This document shows positions 22,986 to 30,192 of a DNA stretch of 42,654 nucleotides, one piece after another. Numbering within the stretch: the first letter of the stretch is position 1; every line of letters begins with the position of its first letter. Origin of the DNA: Roseateles chitinivorans (GTDB lineage Bacteria; Pseudomonadota; Gammaproteobacteria; Burkholderiales; Burkholderiaceae_C); NCBI RefSeq assembly GCF_002761755.1, contig NZ_PEOG01000050.1:1-42654 (forward strand). The letters run 5' to 3'. The notes below the pieces were generated by a model that was not told the DNA's origin, made no database searches, and saw only the letters and a program-made list of their open reading frames with translations. The translations under genes and the position numbers were made by a program.

Positions 22986-23731
22986 TTCCGTACTTCGGAC
23001 TACCCATCACGCCCGCGGCCGTTGCCGCGGCGGCAGTACAGGGCGGCCACGCTTTCGTCAGCTTCGCTCACCCGGAGCAGCTCGATCTCGCGATCGACGT
23101 CTGTCAAAGCCTCGCGCTCGACAACGGCGCGTTCAGCGCCTGGGTCTCGGGCAAGCCGATCACGGACTGGAACGCGTACTACGAATGGGTCGCGGCGCTC
23201 CACCGCTTGCCGTGCTTCGACTTCGCAGTGATCCCCGACGTCATTGACGGCGACGAGGATGCGAATGATGCGCTGATCGAGCAGTGGCCATGGCGGAGCC
23301 ACGCGCCTTGGATAGGCGCGCCGGTCTGGCACCTCCACGAGAGTTTGGAGCGGCTCGAGCGTCTTGCGCTGAGCTTCCCGCGGATCTGTCTCGGCAGCTC
23401 CGGGCAGTTCGCCAGGATCGGCACGCCGGCATGGTGGAACCGAATGGCCGAGGCCTTCAACGTGATCTGCGACAAGCACGGACGGCCGATCTGCAAGGTT
23501 CATGGCCTGCGGATGCTGGATCCTGAGGTGTTCACCAGGTTCCCGCTGGCCAGCGTCGACAGCACCAACATCGGCCAGAACGTCGGCATCGATTCCAAGT
23601 GGCGCGGCACCTACATGCCGCCGAACAAGGAATGGCGCGCTCGCGTGATGCGAGCGCGAATCGAGGCGCATGCGAGCCCGGCGTACTGGGATCGGCAGCC
23701 GACCACGCAGTCTCTGCTGGAGGTCGCGTGA
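22982..23731 (+). CDS. TGT-superfamily protein, possible DpdA-like DNA base exchanger
   Basis: The 249 residues can be laid along the tRNA-guanine transglycosylase barrel. LDNGAFSAW (D47) matches the DSGGFQ box with the catalytic Asp. FDFAVIPDV matches the next core strand, and ICLGSSG the GGLAVG loop. CKVHGLRMLDP with SVDSTN (D193) matches the MGVG...DCV.PTR block with the nucleophile Asp. The C-terminal zinc cysteines of true TGT are missing, as in DpdA proteins that insert 7-deazaguanines into DNA. Its place behind two methyltransferases supports DNA modification. No preQ0 synthesis genes are seen here. Confidence 0.55.
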   Translation: MIPYFGLPITPAAVAAAAVQGGHAFVSFAHPEQLDLAIDVCQSLALDNGAFSAWVSGKPITDWNAYYEWVAALHRLPCFDFAVIPDVIDGDEDANDALIEQWPWRSHAPWIGAPVWHLHESLERLERLALSFPRICLGSSGQFARIGTPAWWNRMAEAFNVICDKHGRPICKVHGLRMLDPEVFTRFPLASVDSTNIGQNVGIDSKWRGTYMPPNKEWRARVMRARIEAHASPAYWDRQPTTQSLLEVA

Positions 23732-23913
23732 TGCCGCCCGTCGACATGGCCCAGCGCACGCGCCTGGGCGCTGGCCTGCTGCAGTGTCCGGAAGCCGAGG
23801 TCGCCGCACGCGCGGCCGCGATGACGCCGGCGGAGCGCCGCAACTTCTCAGAAAACATCAGCTGGCTCGTGGACTACGAGACGGCGGAAGCAGAGCAGGG
23901 GAGAGCTTCATGA
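23731..23913 (+). CDS. small hypothetical protein
   Basis: A 60-residue helical protein (MTPAERRNFSENISWLVDYE) with overlapping starts on both sides (TGATG and ATGA). No family is recognised. Its place suggests it is expressed with the modification genes. Confidence 0.5.
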   Translation: MPPVDMAQRTRLGAGLLQCPEAEVAARAAAMTPAERRNFSENISWLVDYETAEAEQGRAS

Positions 23914-24209
23914 ATTGCAAGCCTGGAGACCGCGCGATCGTGGTCGCGCCCTTTACGCCCAACGGGCGCGGCGCCGTCGTCACCGTAGAACGTCGCGCAG
24001 CTCCCATCGAGTTTCTGAACGGTGTCGACAGATTCGAGTCGTCGCGCCAAGCCTGGGTCGTGAATGGCTGGGTGCGCAGCGACATGAACGAGCGCATGGG
24101 CCCGCAGGTCGTGGTCGCGGATCGATGCCTGCGCCCGTTGCCGAAGCTGACAGACGACGAACTCGACCAGGCCGAAGCGGGTAAGCCGACCGAGCAGGTG
24201 CCAGCATGA
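23910..24209 (+). CDS. hypothetical phage protein
   Basis: The 99 residues begin MNCKPGDRAIVVAPFTPNGR, which looks like a small beta-barrel similar to KOW- or SH3-like folds, and end in an acidic helix (LTDDELDQAEAG). Proteins with this start occur in many temperate phages without a known role. Confidence 0.55.
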   Translation: MNCKPGDRAIVVAPFTPNGRGAVVTVERRAAPIEFLNGVDRFESSRQAWVVNGWVRSDMNERMGPQVVVADRCLRPLPKLTDDELDQAEAGKPTEQVPA

Positions 24210-25126
24210 CGCAGCAGCTCACCCACGACCAGCTGGCGACCGATCTCGCGTCGCACCTGCGCGGCCACTCCAACCGGATCACCTGGGAGGACATGCAGCT
24301 CGGCGAGAGCGGCAGTCCGCGCCCGGACGTCTACACGATGGAGCCGACGTACACGCGACTCGCCTTCGAAGCCTTCGAGGTCAAGGTCAGCATGGCCGAC
24401 TTCCGCCGCGACGTGACTGCCGGCAAATGGCAGGCGTATCTGGCCTACGCCAACAGCGTCACGTTCGCAGCGCCCGCCGGGCTGATCGCCAAGGACATGG
24501 TGCCTGCCACCTGCGGCCTGATCCTGCGCGGCGCGAACGGCGCGTGGCGCTACGCCAAGAAGCCGGTCTCGCATCAGCTCACCGAGCTGCCCTGGAAGGC
24601 CTGGATCAAGCTGCTGCTGGATGGCGTCACGCGCGCCAACGGCACCAACCGGACCACCTATTTCCGTGAGTGGCAGGCGGCGGACAAGCTCGCGGCCAAG
24701 TTCGGCACGGAGATCGCGGCGATGCTCAGCGACATCCCCCGGCTGGCCCAGATGCACCAACAGGCGCATGCGAACTACGAGGCTGAACGCAAGCGGCTGA
24801 ACGACCAGCTCGCGCGCGACCGGGCCGATATGCAGGCGCAGCGAGACACCGAGCGAGAGCGTTGCAGCGGCGCCGTCGGCAAGCTGGCCGTGGCCCTCGG
24901 CCTGCCGGCCGACTCCCTTGCAACCGACCTGCAGGTCCGCGCGCAGCAGTTGCTGACGCTGCTGGCCAAGCCGCGCTTCGGTCGCAACCCGCTGCTCGAA
25001 CTGGCTGACGACCTGGCGAGCGTGGCGGCCCAGGCGCGCCAGCTGGGCGAGGTTCTGACCGCCAACGCGGCGGAGATCGAGGCGGTGCCCGTCGCGCCCG
25101 TCCGCGTGAAGGACGTCGTCGCGTGA
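24206..25126 (+). CDS. MmcB-like PD-(D/E)XK protein
   Basis: The 306 residues begin with a nuclease-like domain: SPRPDVYTM provides the Asp, FEAFEVKVSMADFRRD the E-x-K pair, and KWQAYLAYANSVTFAAP the following strand and helix. That is the pattern of MmcB-type repair proteins. The C-terminal 150 residues form a coiled coil (YEAERKRLNDQLARDRADMQ) and a helical end. A role in DNA processing is likely; the substrate is unknown. Confidence 0.65.
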   Translation: MTQQLTHDQLATDLASHLRGHSNRITWEDMQLGESGSPRPDVYTMEPTYTRLAFEAFEVKVSMADFRRDVTAGKWQAYLAYANSVTFAAPAGLIAKDMVPATCGLILRGANGAWRYAKKPVSHQLTELPWKAWIKLLLDGVTRANGTNRTTYFREWQAADKLAAKFGTEIAAMLSDIPRLAQMHQQAHANYEAERKRLNDQLARDRADMQAQRDTERERCSGAVGKLAVALGLPADSLATDLQVRAQQLLTLLAKPRFGRNPLLELADDLASVAAQARQLGEVLTANAAEIEAVPVAPVRVKDVVA

Positions 25127-25329
25127 ACCCGTTCGACCCCAACTACCGGCCGCAGATGCCGGCTCCAACGCCCAGCGAGCAGGGCCGCCGCACCGCGGCC
25201 AAGAAGCTGGCGAAGCGCAACCGCGATGCCTGCGCCATCAAGATCCGACGCGACGTCGTTCCGACGGCGGAGCAAAAGCAGGCCGGCCGTGCCAAGACGG
25301 CCAAGATCCTCAAGCCGGGAGGGTTGTGA
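25123..25329 (+). CDS. small basic hypothetical protein
   Basis: A 68-residue, Lys/Arg-rich protein starting at GTG 25123, which overlaps the previous stop (GTGA). The middle (GRRTAAKKLAKRNRDACAIK) looks like a basic helix. Nucleic-acid binding is likely from charge only. No family is recognised. Confidence 0.5.
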   Translation: MNPFDPNYRPQMPAPTPSEQGRRTAAKKLAKRNRDACAIKIRRDVVPTAEQKQAGRAKTAKILKPGGL

Positions 25330-25337
25330 TGCACGTC

Positions 25338-25607
25338 CTAGATCGTGTGCCATCCATCCAGCCCAGTCGTGGGCAGGAGCGCCGCCTTCACGTCGTTGAA
25401 GGTCTGGCGATCGTTCGAGTCAGGCACCTCAACGAGCAGCTCCTGGTGATCCGTGATCGGCAATTTCGCGCCCGGCACTACTCGCTGCGCCGTGTGCTTG
25501 GAGAACACCAGGCGATTGGATCCCGGAGGTGTCCGCAGAAAGATCGCATCGAAGCTGCTCGCGTCGAAGCCTTGCACCTGCGCAAAGGAAATCGTTGTGG
25601 TGGTCAT
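25338..25607 (-). CDS. isolated hypothetical protein
   Basis: An 89-residue protein (TISFAQVQGFDASSFDAIFL, VPGAKLPITDHQELLVEVPD) on the opposite strand to the replication operon. Its composition is more protein-like than the plus-strand frame over the same bases, which is Arg- and His-rich. GGAG lies seven bases before the ATG. It is a lone gene of lower GC and may be an insertion. No family is recognised. Confidence 0.55.
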   Translation of the reverse strand: MTTTTISFAQVQGFDASSFDAIFLRTPPGSNRLVFSKHTAQRVVPGAKLPITDHQELLVEVPDSNDRQTFNDVKAALLPTTGLDGWHTI

Positions 25608-25741
25608 CGGCGCTCCACAGGTTGTCGAGGCAGCAAGTTTGCATCAGGTGAGCGCGTTCTGAATGCCGCCGCCAGCCGCTCGCAATTCGTGCGCCAAGTC
25701 GAAGTGCTGAGCTTTGTCGCGCAGCATCTGGAGTTGATCTG

Positions 25742-26728
25742 ATGTCCCACCCCGCACCGCCATACCCGGCCGACACCAAGGCCAAGGGCTGGCGCTTCGA
25801 GCTCGACTACACGCAGCTCGACCAGTCCGACACCTGGGACCTTGCGCCTGCCGAGGCCAAGCCCTGGCTGCTGATGATGTGGCTCGCGGCCTGGAAGCAG
25901 GCGCCATGCGGCAGTCTGCCGGCCGACGAGGAGGTGTTGCCGGCGAAGTTCGGCATGCCCGCCGAACTCTGGCAGCGATACCGCCGCGTCATGCTCCGCG
26001 GCTGGTGGGAGGCCAGCGACGGCCGGCTGTACCACGAGACGCTCACCGCCCGCGTCGTGGAGATGTTGGGGCGCCGCCGCAGCGACGCCGATCGCCAGGC
26101 GCTGCGTCGCTCCAAGAAGCCCGCAACCCCTCCGCCGCCAGCACCGGCCCCGTCACCGGAACCGCCGCCGGCACCGCCCCCGACACAGCCGGAAGTCCCG
26201 CCGGTGTCACGCGTGACATCCACCGGACTCCACCGTGAATCCAGCACTGACCACGGACCACTGGTACTGAATACCGAACCCGGTGCATTAGCCCCCGCCG
26301 TGCCCACTCCCCGCGCGCAGGCGCCCGAGGCCCCACCCCCGGCACCGCCACCCGAACCGCCCCAGGAGCCGGTCGTCGTCGCCCCGGGCGTCGCCGGGAT
26401 GCTCTGCCGCCGCCTCAAGGCCATGGGCATCGGCAACGTCAGCCCCGGCAACCTGCGGCTCGACACGCTGCTCAAGGCCGGCGCTGCGCCCGAGGAGTTC
26501 GTCGCAGCCGTGCCCAAGGCGCTCAGCGCCAAGGACCCCTTCGCCTACCTGCTCGGGATCGTGGAGGGGGAGCGGACGCGTGCTGCTGAGGTCGCCAAGC
26601 GCGTTCACCACGGCCCGATGCCGCCTCGCGGCGCGTCGCCACCGCCGCAGGACACCGCCGCCCGCAACGCCGAAGCGAAACGCCTGCTCGGCATCCGCCC
26701 CGGCCCTCAGGAGACCCTCGATGCTTGA
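25742..26728 (+). CDS. YdaU/DUF1376-like replication protein
   Basis: The N-terminal 120 residues have the DUF1376 pattern (KAKGWRFELDYTQLDQSDTW, LMMWLAAWKQAPCGSLPADE, then MLRGWWEASDGRLYH) of phage replication initiators in the place of lambda O. A proline-rich linker (about 125-215) joins it to a C-terminal helical domain (GMLCRRLKAMGIGNVSPGNL). GGAG lies nine bases before ATG 25742. It overlaps the next gene, which is probably its helicase-loading partner. Confidence 0.7.
   Translation: MSHPAPPYPADTKAKGWRFELDYTQLDQSDTWDLAPAEAKPWLLMMWLAAWKQAPCGSLPADEEVLPAKFGMPAELWQRYRRVMLRGWWEASDGRLYHETLTARVVEMLGRRRSDADRQALRRSKKPATPPPPAPAPSPEPPPAPPPTQPEVPPVSRVTSTGLHRESSTDHGPLVLNTEPGALAPAVPTPRAQAPEAPPPAPPPEPPQEPVVVAPGVAGMLCRRLKAMGIGNVSPGNLRLDTLLKAGAAPEEFVAAVPKALSAKDPFAYLLGIVEGERTRAAEVAKRVHHGPMPPRGASPPPQDTAARNAEAKRLLGIRPGPQETLDA
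26205..26218. repeat. 14-bp palindrome inside the replication gene, possible origin element
   Basis: TGTCACGCGTGACA is a perfect 14-bp palindrome in the linker-coding part of the initiator gene. It is followed by about 70 bases of lower GC with further imperfect repeats (CCACCGG, CCACGGACCAC). Lambdoid origins lie in the same place inside gene O. This is a position-based guess. Confidence 0.35.
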
Positions 26729-27611
26729 CACCGAATTCGACGACTTCGCCGGCATGCTGGACGCCGTCTGCGGCCTGCTGAGCCGGGGGACCTACACCCC
26801 GAACCCGACGAACACCGCGCTCTGGTTCCGCTCGCTGATCGCGCACGACCTCGCCGTGATCCGGGCCGCCTTCGACGCCCACGTCAAGGACCCGCAGCGC
26901 GGCAAGTTCATCCCGACGCCGGCGGACGTCATCGCGCAGATCGACGCGCTGAGCGCCGACGGGCGCCCCGGCGCCGAAGAGGCCTGGGCCATGGTCCCGC
27001 AGAACGAGACGGAGACCGTGGTGTGGACGAAGGAGATGGCGGAGGCCTACGGCGTCGCTGCGCCGCTGCTGAACGCCGGCGACCGCGTAGCCGCCCGCAT
27101 GGCGTTCAAAGAGGCCTACGGCCGCGCCATGACCCTGGCCAAGGCCGCAGGGCGGCCCCCGGTCTGGCTGATCTGCCTCGGTAGCGACTGGGAGCAGCGC
27201 AAGCGGGCACTGGCCGCGGCCGCTGAAGCCGGCCGGATCTCGCCCGAGCTGGCCTACGAGAGCTGCCCGGCGCTGCCCGCACCCGAATCCGTCACCGCGC
27301 TGCTGCCGGCTCCGAATCCGCCGAAGCGGGCCTCGGCACGCCAGCAGTTGCAGGCGCTGGTCGACAGCAAGCGCGGCACCCCGCTGAAGCCGCTGGCATG
27401 GGCCCACGACCTGAAGGCCCGGGAAGAGGCCGGAGAGGCCCTCACGATGGACCAGCGCAGGGCCTGGCGCGACGCCCTGGTCTGGGTGCCCACCGGGCCC
27501 CGGCAGGAGTTCTCCGCCGGCATCGCGATCCCGCTGGACGCGCTGCCGCCAGGCATGCGTGCGGACATCACCCGCGAACGTTCCGAGCAAGGCGCCAGGA
27601 GCCAGGCATGA
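26721..27611 (+). CDS. probable phage helicase-loader/replication protein
   Basis: The 296 residues resemble a family of phage replication proteins: TYTPNPTNTALWFRSLIAHD, FDAHVKDPQRGKFIPTPADV, AEEAWAMVP...VVWTKEMAEA, and ARMAFKEAYGRAMTLAKAAG. The first part recalls lambda P-like loaders. It starts inside the end of the previous gene (ATGCTTGA). A role in bringing DnaB to the phage origin is inference from family and place. Confidence 0.6.
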   Translation: MLDTEFDDFAGMLDAVCGLLSRGTYTPNPTNTALWFRSLIAHDLAVIRAAFDAHVKDPQRGKFIPTPADVIAQIDALSADGRPGAEEAWAMVPQNETETVVWTKEMAEAYGVAAPLLNAGDRVAARMAFKEAYGRAMTLAKAAGRPPVWLICLGSDWEQRKRALAAAAEAGRISPELAYESCPALPAPESVTALLPAPNPPKRASARQQLQALVDSKRGTPLKPLAWAHDLKAREEAGEALTMDQRRAWRDALVWVPTGPRQEFSAGIAIPLDALPPGMRADITRERSEQGARSQA

Positions 27612-27835
27612 CCACGCCCGCCTACGTGCTGCCGACCTTCACCTTCGCCCAGCAGCGGACGACCTGCGAGGCCTGCCGTCACGTCCAGAGACGGGTGCTC
27701 GAGAGTTCTCGGACCAGCACCGTCGTGCTGAAGTGCGGGACCACGAAGAACACGAACAGCAACTCCTGCAGCCTGCTGCGCGCCCCTGGCCAGCCCTGCG
27801 GCCCTGAGGCCAAGCTCTTCGAGGGCCGCGCATGA
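27608..27835 (+). CDS. small cysteine-containing hypothetical protein
   Basis: The 75 residues contain five cysteines (CEACRH, then KCGTT, SCSLL and PCGPE) in a layout that may hold one zinc ion. It overlaps both neighbours by ATGA. No family is recognised. Confidence 0.5.
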   Translation: MTTPAYVLPTFTFAQQRTTCEACRHVQRRVLESSRTSTVVLKCGTTKNTNSNSCSLLRAPGQPCGPEAKLFEGRA

Positions 27836-28278
27836 GCCGCCCCGTGCAGATGTCGCTGCGCGACTTCCTGGATCTCCGGGCCCGCACCGCCGGCCTGCCG
27901 ACCCAGCAGCAACTGCGCGACCAGCCCCGGCTGCCCAAGGGCCGCAGCAAGTACGGGAACCGCAAGGTGCAGGAGGGCGATCTCACCTTCGACTCGAAGG
28001 CAGAGCACCGGCGCTGGCACCAACTGCTGGTCCTGCAGCGGGCCTGCGAGATCGCCGAGCTGCAGCGCCAGGTCCGGTACGAGCTGATCCCGGCCACGGT
28101 CGGGCCCGACGGGAAGAAGCGCCGGGCCACGGCCTACGTCGCCGACTTCGTGTACCGCACCAAGGATGGCAAGGTCGTCGTCGAAGACGTCAAGGGCGTC
28201 GCCACCCCCGAGTTCAAGCTCAAGCGCAAGTTGATGCTCGAACGCCACGGCGTCGAGGTCCAGGAAGTCCGGAGCTGA
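27832..28278 (+). CDS. DUF1064 endonuclease-like protein
   Basis: The 148 residues match DUF1064: SKYGNRKVQEGDLTFDSKAE, then VADFVYRTKDGKVVVEDVKG and FKLKRKLMLERHGVE. The E in DSKAE, the D in ADF and the EDVK box fit a PD-(D/E)XK fold, and such proteins are thought to serve as phage resolvases or structure-specific nucleases. It is the last gene of the replication block before the packaging genes. Confidence 0.8.
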   Translation: MSRPVQMSLRDFLDLRARTAGLPTQQQLRDQPRLPKGRSKYGNRKVQEGDLTFDSKAEHRRWHQLLVLQRACEIAELQRQVRYELIPATVGPDGKKRRATAYVADFVYRTKDGKVVVEDVKGVATPEFKLKRKLMLERHGVEVQEVRS

Positions 28279-28280
28279 CC

Positions 28281-28400
28281 ATGCGCTACGTCGCCTGCAT
28301 CGCCGCGCTGATCGTCGGCCTCGTCGCATCGCACCTTGGGGTCGTCGAGGCCCCGATCGCCTTCATCCTGGCCCTCTGGCTGGCCCTCAACGAGAAATGA
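28281..28400 (+). CDS. 39-residue membrane protein
   Basis: ATG 28281 to TGA 28400 codes for a very hydrophobic peptide with two short membrane segments (VACIAALIVGLVASHLGVV and APIAFILALWLALNEK). It begins two bases behind the DUF1064 stop and its own stop overlaps the terminase start (ATGA), so both edges fit an operon. The function is unknown. Confidence 0.6.
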   Translation: MRYVACIAALIVGLVASHLGVVEAPIAFILALWLALNEK

Positions 28401-28927
28401 CCCGTCCCTGCTCCCCATCGCAAGAGGCATTCGCCCGAGGCGTGGCCTCCGGTCTGTCACAGGCCGAGGCCTACCGCCGCGCCTATCCGCGCTCGCAGAA
28501 GTGGAAGGCGGACGCCGTCCATCAGGCCGCCAGCCGGCTCATGGGCGTGTATCAGGTTTCAGCAAGGGTAAAGGAACTCCAGGGATTGGCCGCTGAGGCC
28601 GCCGTGCTGGACAAGGCCAAGGTGCTGCGCGAGGTCGCCATGCTGGCCCACAGCGACATCGCGGGCATCGTCGACGAGAACGGTCGCATCAAGCTGCCCA
28701 ACGAGCTGGACCCGGTGACGCGGGCCGCGGTGAAGTCCTTCAAGATCGACGAGGACGGCCGCATCGAGTACCAGTTCTGGGACAAGCGGGCGTCGCTAGA
28801 CATGGCGATGAAGCACCTCGGCCTCTACGAGCTCGACAACAAGCAGAAGGTCGACCCGCTGGCGGAGCTGCTCGGGACGCTCAAGGGCAACGTGGTCGGG
28901 CCGGTGGCTCAGGAGGGCAAGGGCTGA
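28397..28927 (+). CDS. terminase small subunit
   Basis: The small subunit recognises the packaging site and stimulates the large subunit. The 176 residues fit the Terminase_2 type: PSQEAFARGVASGLSQAEAY as the N-terminal HTH, AVHQAASRLMGVYQVSARVK, and the C-terminal KRASLDMAMKHLGLYELDNK. The large subunit is unusually far away (33236), with about 4.3 kb of accessory genes between. Confidence 0.85.
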   Translation: MTRPCSPSQEAFARGVASGLSQAEAYRRAYPRSQKWKADAVHQAASRLMGVYQVSARVKELQGLAAEAAVLDKAKVLREVAMLAHSDIAGIVDENGRIKLPNELDPVTRAAVKSFKIDEDGRIEYQFWDKRASLDMAMKHLGLYELDNKQKVDPLAELLGTLKGNVVGPVAQEGKG

Positions 28928-29166
28928 CCTCGCGCAGTGTGAGTGCACGCGAAAGGTGCTGGGAGGCGGGAGCTCTTGTGGCATCCGTGTGTCTAAGGTC
29001 ACAACGTCCTGTAGGACAGGCACTCATCCGTGCGGTCTTTCGTCAACGCCTATTGACAAGCCTGTCAATAGCGATAGTCTGTCATCAGCTGTCCTGCGAA
29101 CTTTTCTCAGGCAGCCCTGTGCTATATTTCGAGGCTTTTTCGAAATTTCCCCCCGTGGAGAAAATC
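28928..29166 (+). promoter_or_regulatory. regulatory region of an accessory gene, many TGTC/GACA half-sites
   Basis: This gene-free stretch has lower GC than its surroundings. It holds the dyads CCTGTAGGACAGG (29008-29020) and TTGACAAGCCTGTCAA (29053-29068) and further CTGTC half-sites to 29095. A good -10 box TATATT (29123-29128) has no clear -35 partner. A hairpin TTTCGA/TCGAAA (29127-29145) follows. It looks like the operator and promoter of the gene at 29167. Confidence 0.6.
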
Positions 29167-29385
29167 ATGAACACCGCTTTCGACTCTTGGCTTGCCAAGG
29201 AGCTCGGCAACGGGTTGGTTGACATCAAGTTTGCCGTCGCGCCGGGTAAGGGCATCACTACTGAAGCCATTCAGAATGAGCTGCTGGCCGCTGAAGCCAT
29301 GCTGGCTGCTGGCTATGTGAAGACGGCTCCGACTGCCACTTCGGTGGTGCCGGAGACTGTGCGCCAGTTCGTCGATCAGCACTGA
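29167..29385 (+). CDS. small accessory protein with own promoter and terminator
   Basis: A 72-residue protein (AFDSWLAKELGNGLVDIKFA, TEAIQNELLAAEAMLAAGYV) with GGAG seven bases before ATG 29167. Its GC content is clearly below that of the flanking phage genes. A dense operator region lies before it and a textbook terminator behind, the layout of a 'moron' inserted in the late genes. No family is recognised. Confidence 0.6.
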   Translation: MNTAFDSWLAKELGNGLVDIKFAVAPGKGITTEAIQNELLAAEAMLAAGYVKTAPTATSVVPETVRQFVDQH

Positions 29386-29406
29386 TTGCTGATCCGTTTC
29401 ACCATG

Positions 29407-29429
29407 GGGTGCCGAAAGGCACCCTTTTT
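29407..29429 (+). terminator. Rho-independent terminator
   Basis: GGGTGCC, GAAA tetraloop, GGCACCC, then TTTTT. It closes the accessory gene ending at 29385 and separates it from the metalloprotease-like gene. Confidence 0.9.
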
Positions 29430-29460
29430 CGTTATGCAAGACAACAATCAGGGCGGCGGG

Positions 29461-30108
29461 ATGGAGACGACAAAGGAGATCGTCAACTTCTACATCAAGC
29501 AGATGTTCGAGACTGCGAGGGAGAAGACGAAGAAGGTCTGTGAGGCGAACGGCATCCCGTTTGAACCCACGAGTGCGCGAGACCTTCGGCCCATCCCCGT
29601 GTACGAGGATGCCCCTTGCTCGTTGCTGAAGTTGGCCAACATTCACCACACCACAACGATCTCTTGGCCCGCGATTGAGTCTTCCTACTTGCAGGCTTAC
29701 TGGAAACGGCGAGCTTGGCAAGGCCGCAAGGCTCAGAACGAGATCGTCATCCTGGTGAATAACAACTACTGCTGGGCTCGGTTCTACGCCGCCAAAGAGC
29801 TGATGCATTGCTTCATGGAGGATGAGAACTATCCTCGGAGCGGAACGATCGAGCTGGTCAACGACCTGATTGACGACCTCGCGACGACGGGATTCATGCG
29901 GTGCGAAACCCCTCAAACGATCGTCGATGAAGCGGCTTGGGTTGGTGCGATCGAGTACCTCCTGCCCAGCAGTTGGACCGCTACGCTGAGAGCGCTGCGG
30001 GCAGACCTTCAGACCGCTTTCCCGCAATTCGATCCGGACCTGCTCATAGCACAGATCGTTCGAGTGCCGGCGTCGGTCGTGCGGTCAATGCTGAAGCATC
30101 GCGCATAG
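29461..30108 (+). CDS. ImmA/IrrE-like protein with broken HExxH motif
   Basis: The 215 residues recall ImmA/IrrE metallopeptidases: RFYAAKELMHCFMED (residues 107-121) stands where FxxAHExxH is expected, and DEAAWVGAIEYLLP (156-169) matches the EAxxFAxxLLMP block. The first zinc His is replaced by Lys112 (KELMH), so activity is doubtful. The gene has low GC and lies behind a terminator. I start at ATG 29461; ATG 29434 is possible, while a start at 29386 would read through the terminator. Confidence 0.55.
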   Translation: METTKEIVNFYIKQMFETAREKTKKVCEANGIPFEPTSARDLRPIPVYEDAPCSLLKLANIHHTTTISWPAIESSYLQAYWKRRAWQGRKAQNEIVILVNNNYCWARFYAAKELMHCFMEDENYPRSGTIELVNDLIDDLATTGFMRCETPQTIVDEAAWVGAIEYLLPSSWTATLRALRADLQTAFPQFDPDLLIAQIVRVPASVVRSMLKHRA

Positions 30109-30144
30109 CCGCCGCTAGCGATCCGGCGCAACCTTTGAGGCGCC

Positions 30145-30160
30145 GTCCCAAGGATGGCAG
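30145..30160 (+). promoter_or_regulatory. late boundary element, copy 1
   Basis: GTCCCAAGGATGGCAG, followed by TCTGCCCGC. It ends 32 bases before the start of the HAD-type gene. The fourth-base C breaks the outer stem seen in other copies. Confidence 0.65.
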
Positions 30161-30192
30161 TCTGCCCGCTCCTCAAGGCCCAGGAGCGGCAG

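Noticed and set aside
25644..25727. 27-residue minus-strand frame (MLRDKAQHFDLAHELRAAGG) before the isolated gene
   Set aside because: The peptide looks plausible but there is no ribosome site and its upstream part runs opposite the start of the replication gene.
28159..28171. ACCAAGGATGGCA inside the DUF1064 gene, matching the late element core
   Set aside because: It codes for TKDGK in a conserved part of the protein using the usual codons, lies far from any gene boundary, and lacks the flanking bases shared by the six late copies.
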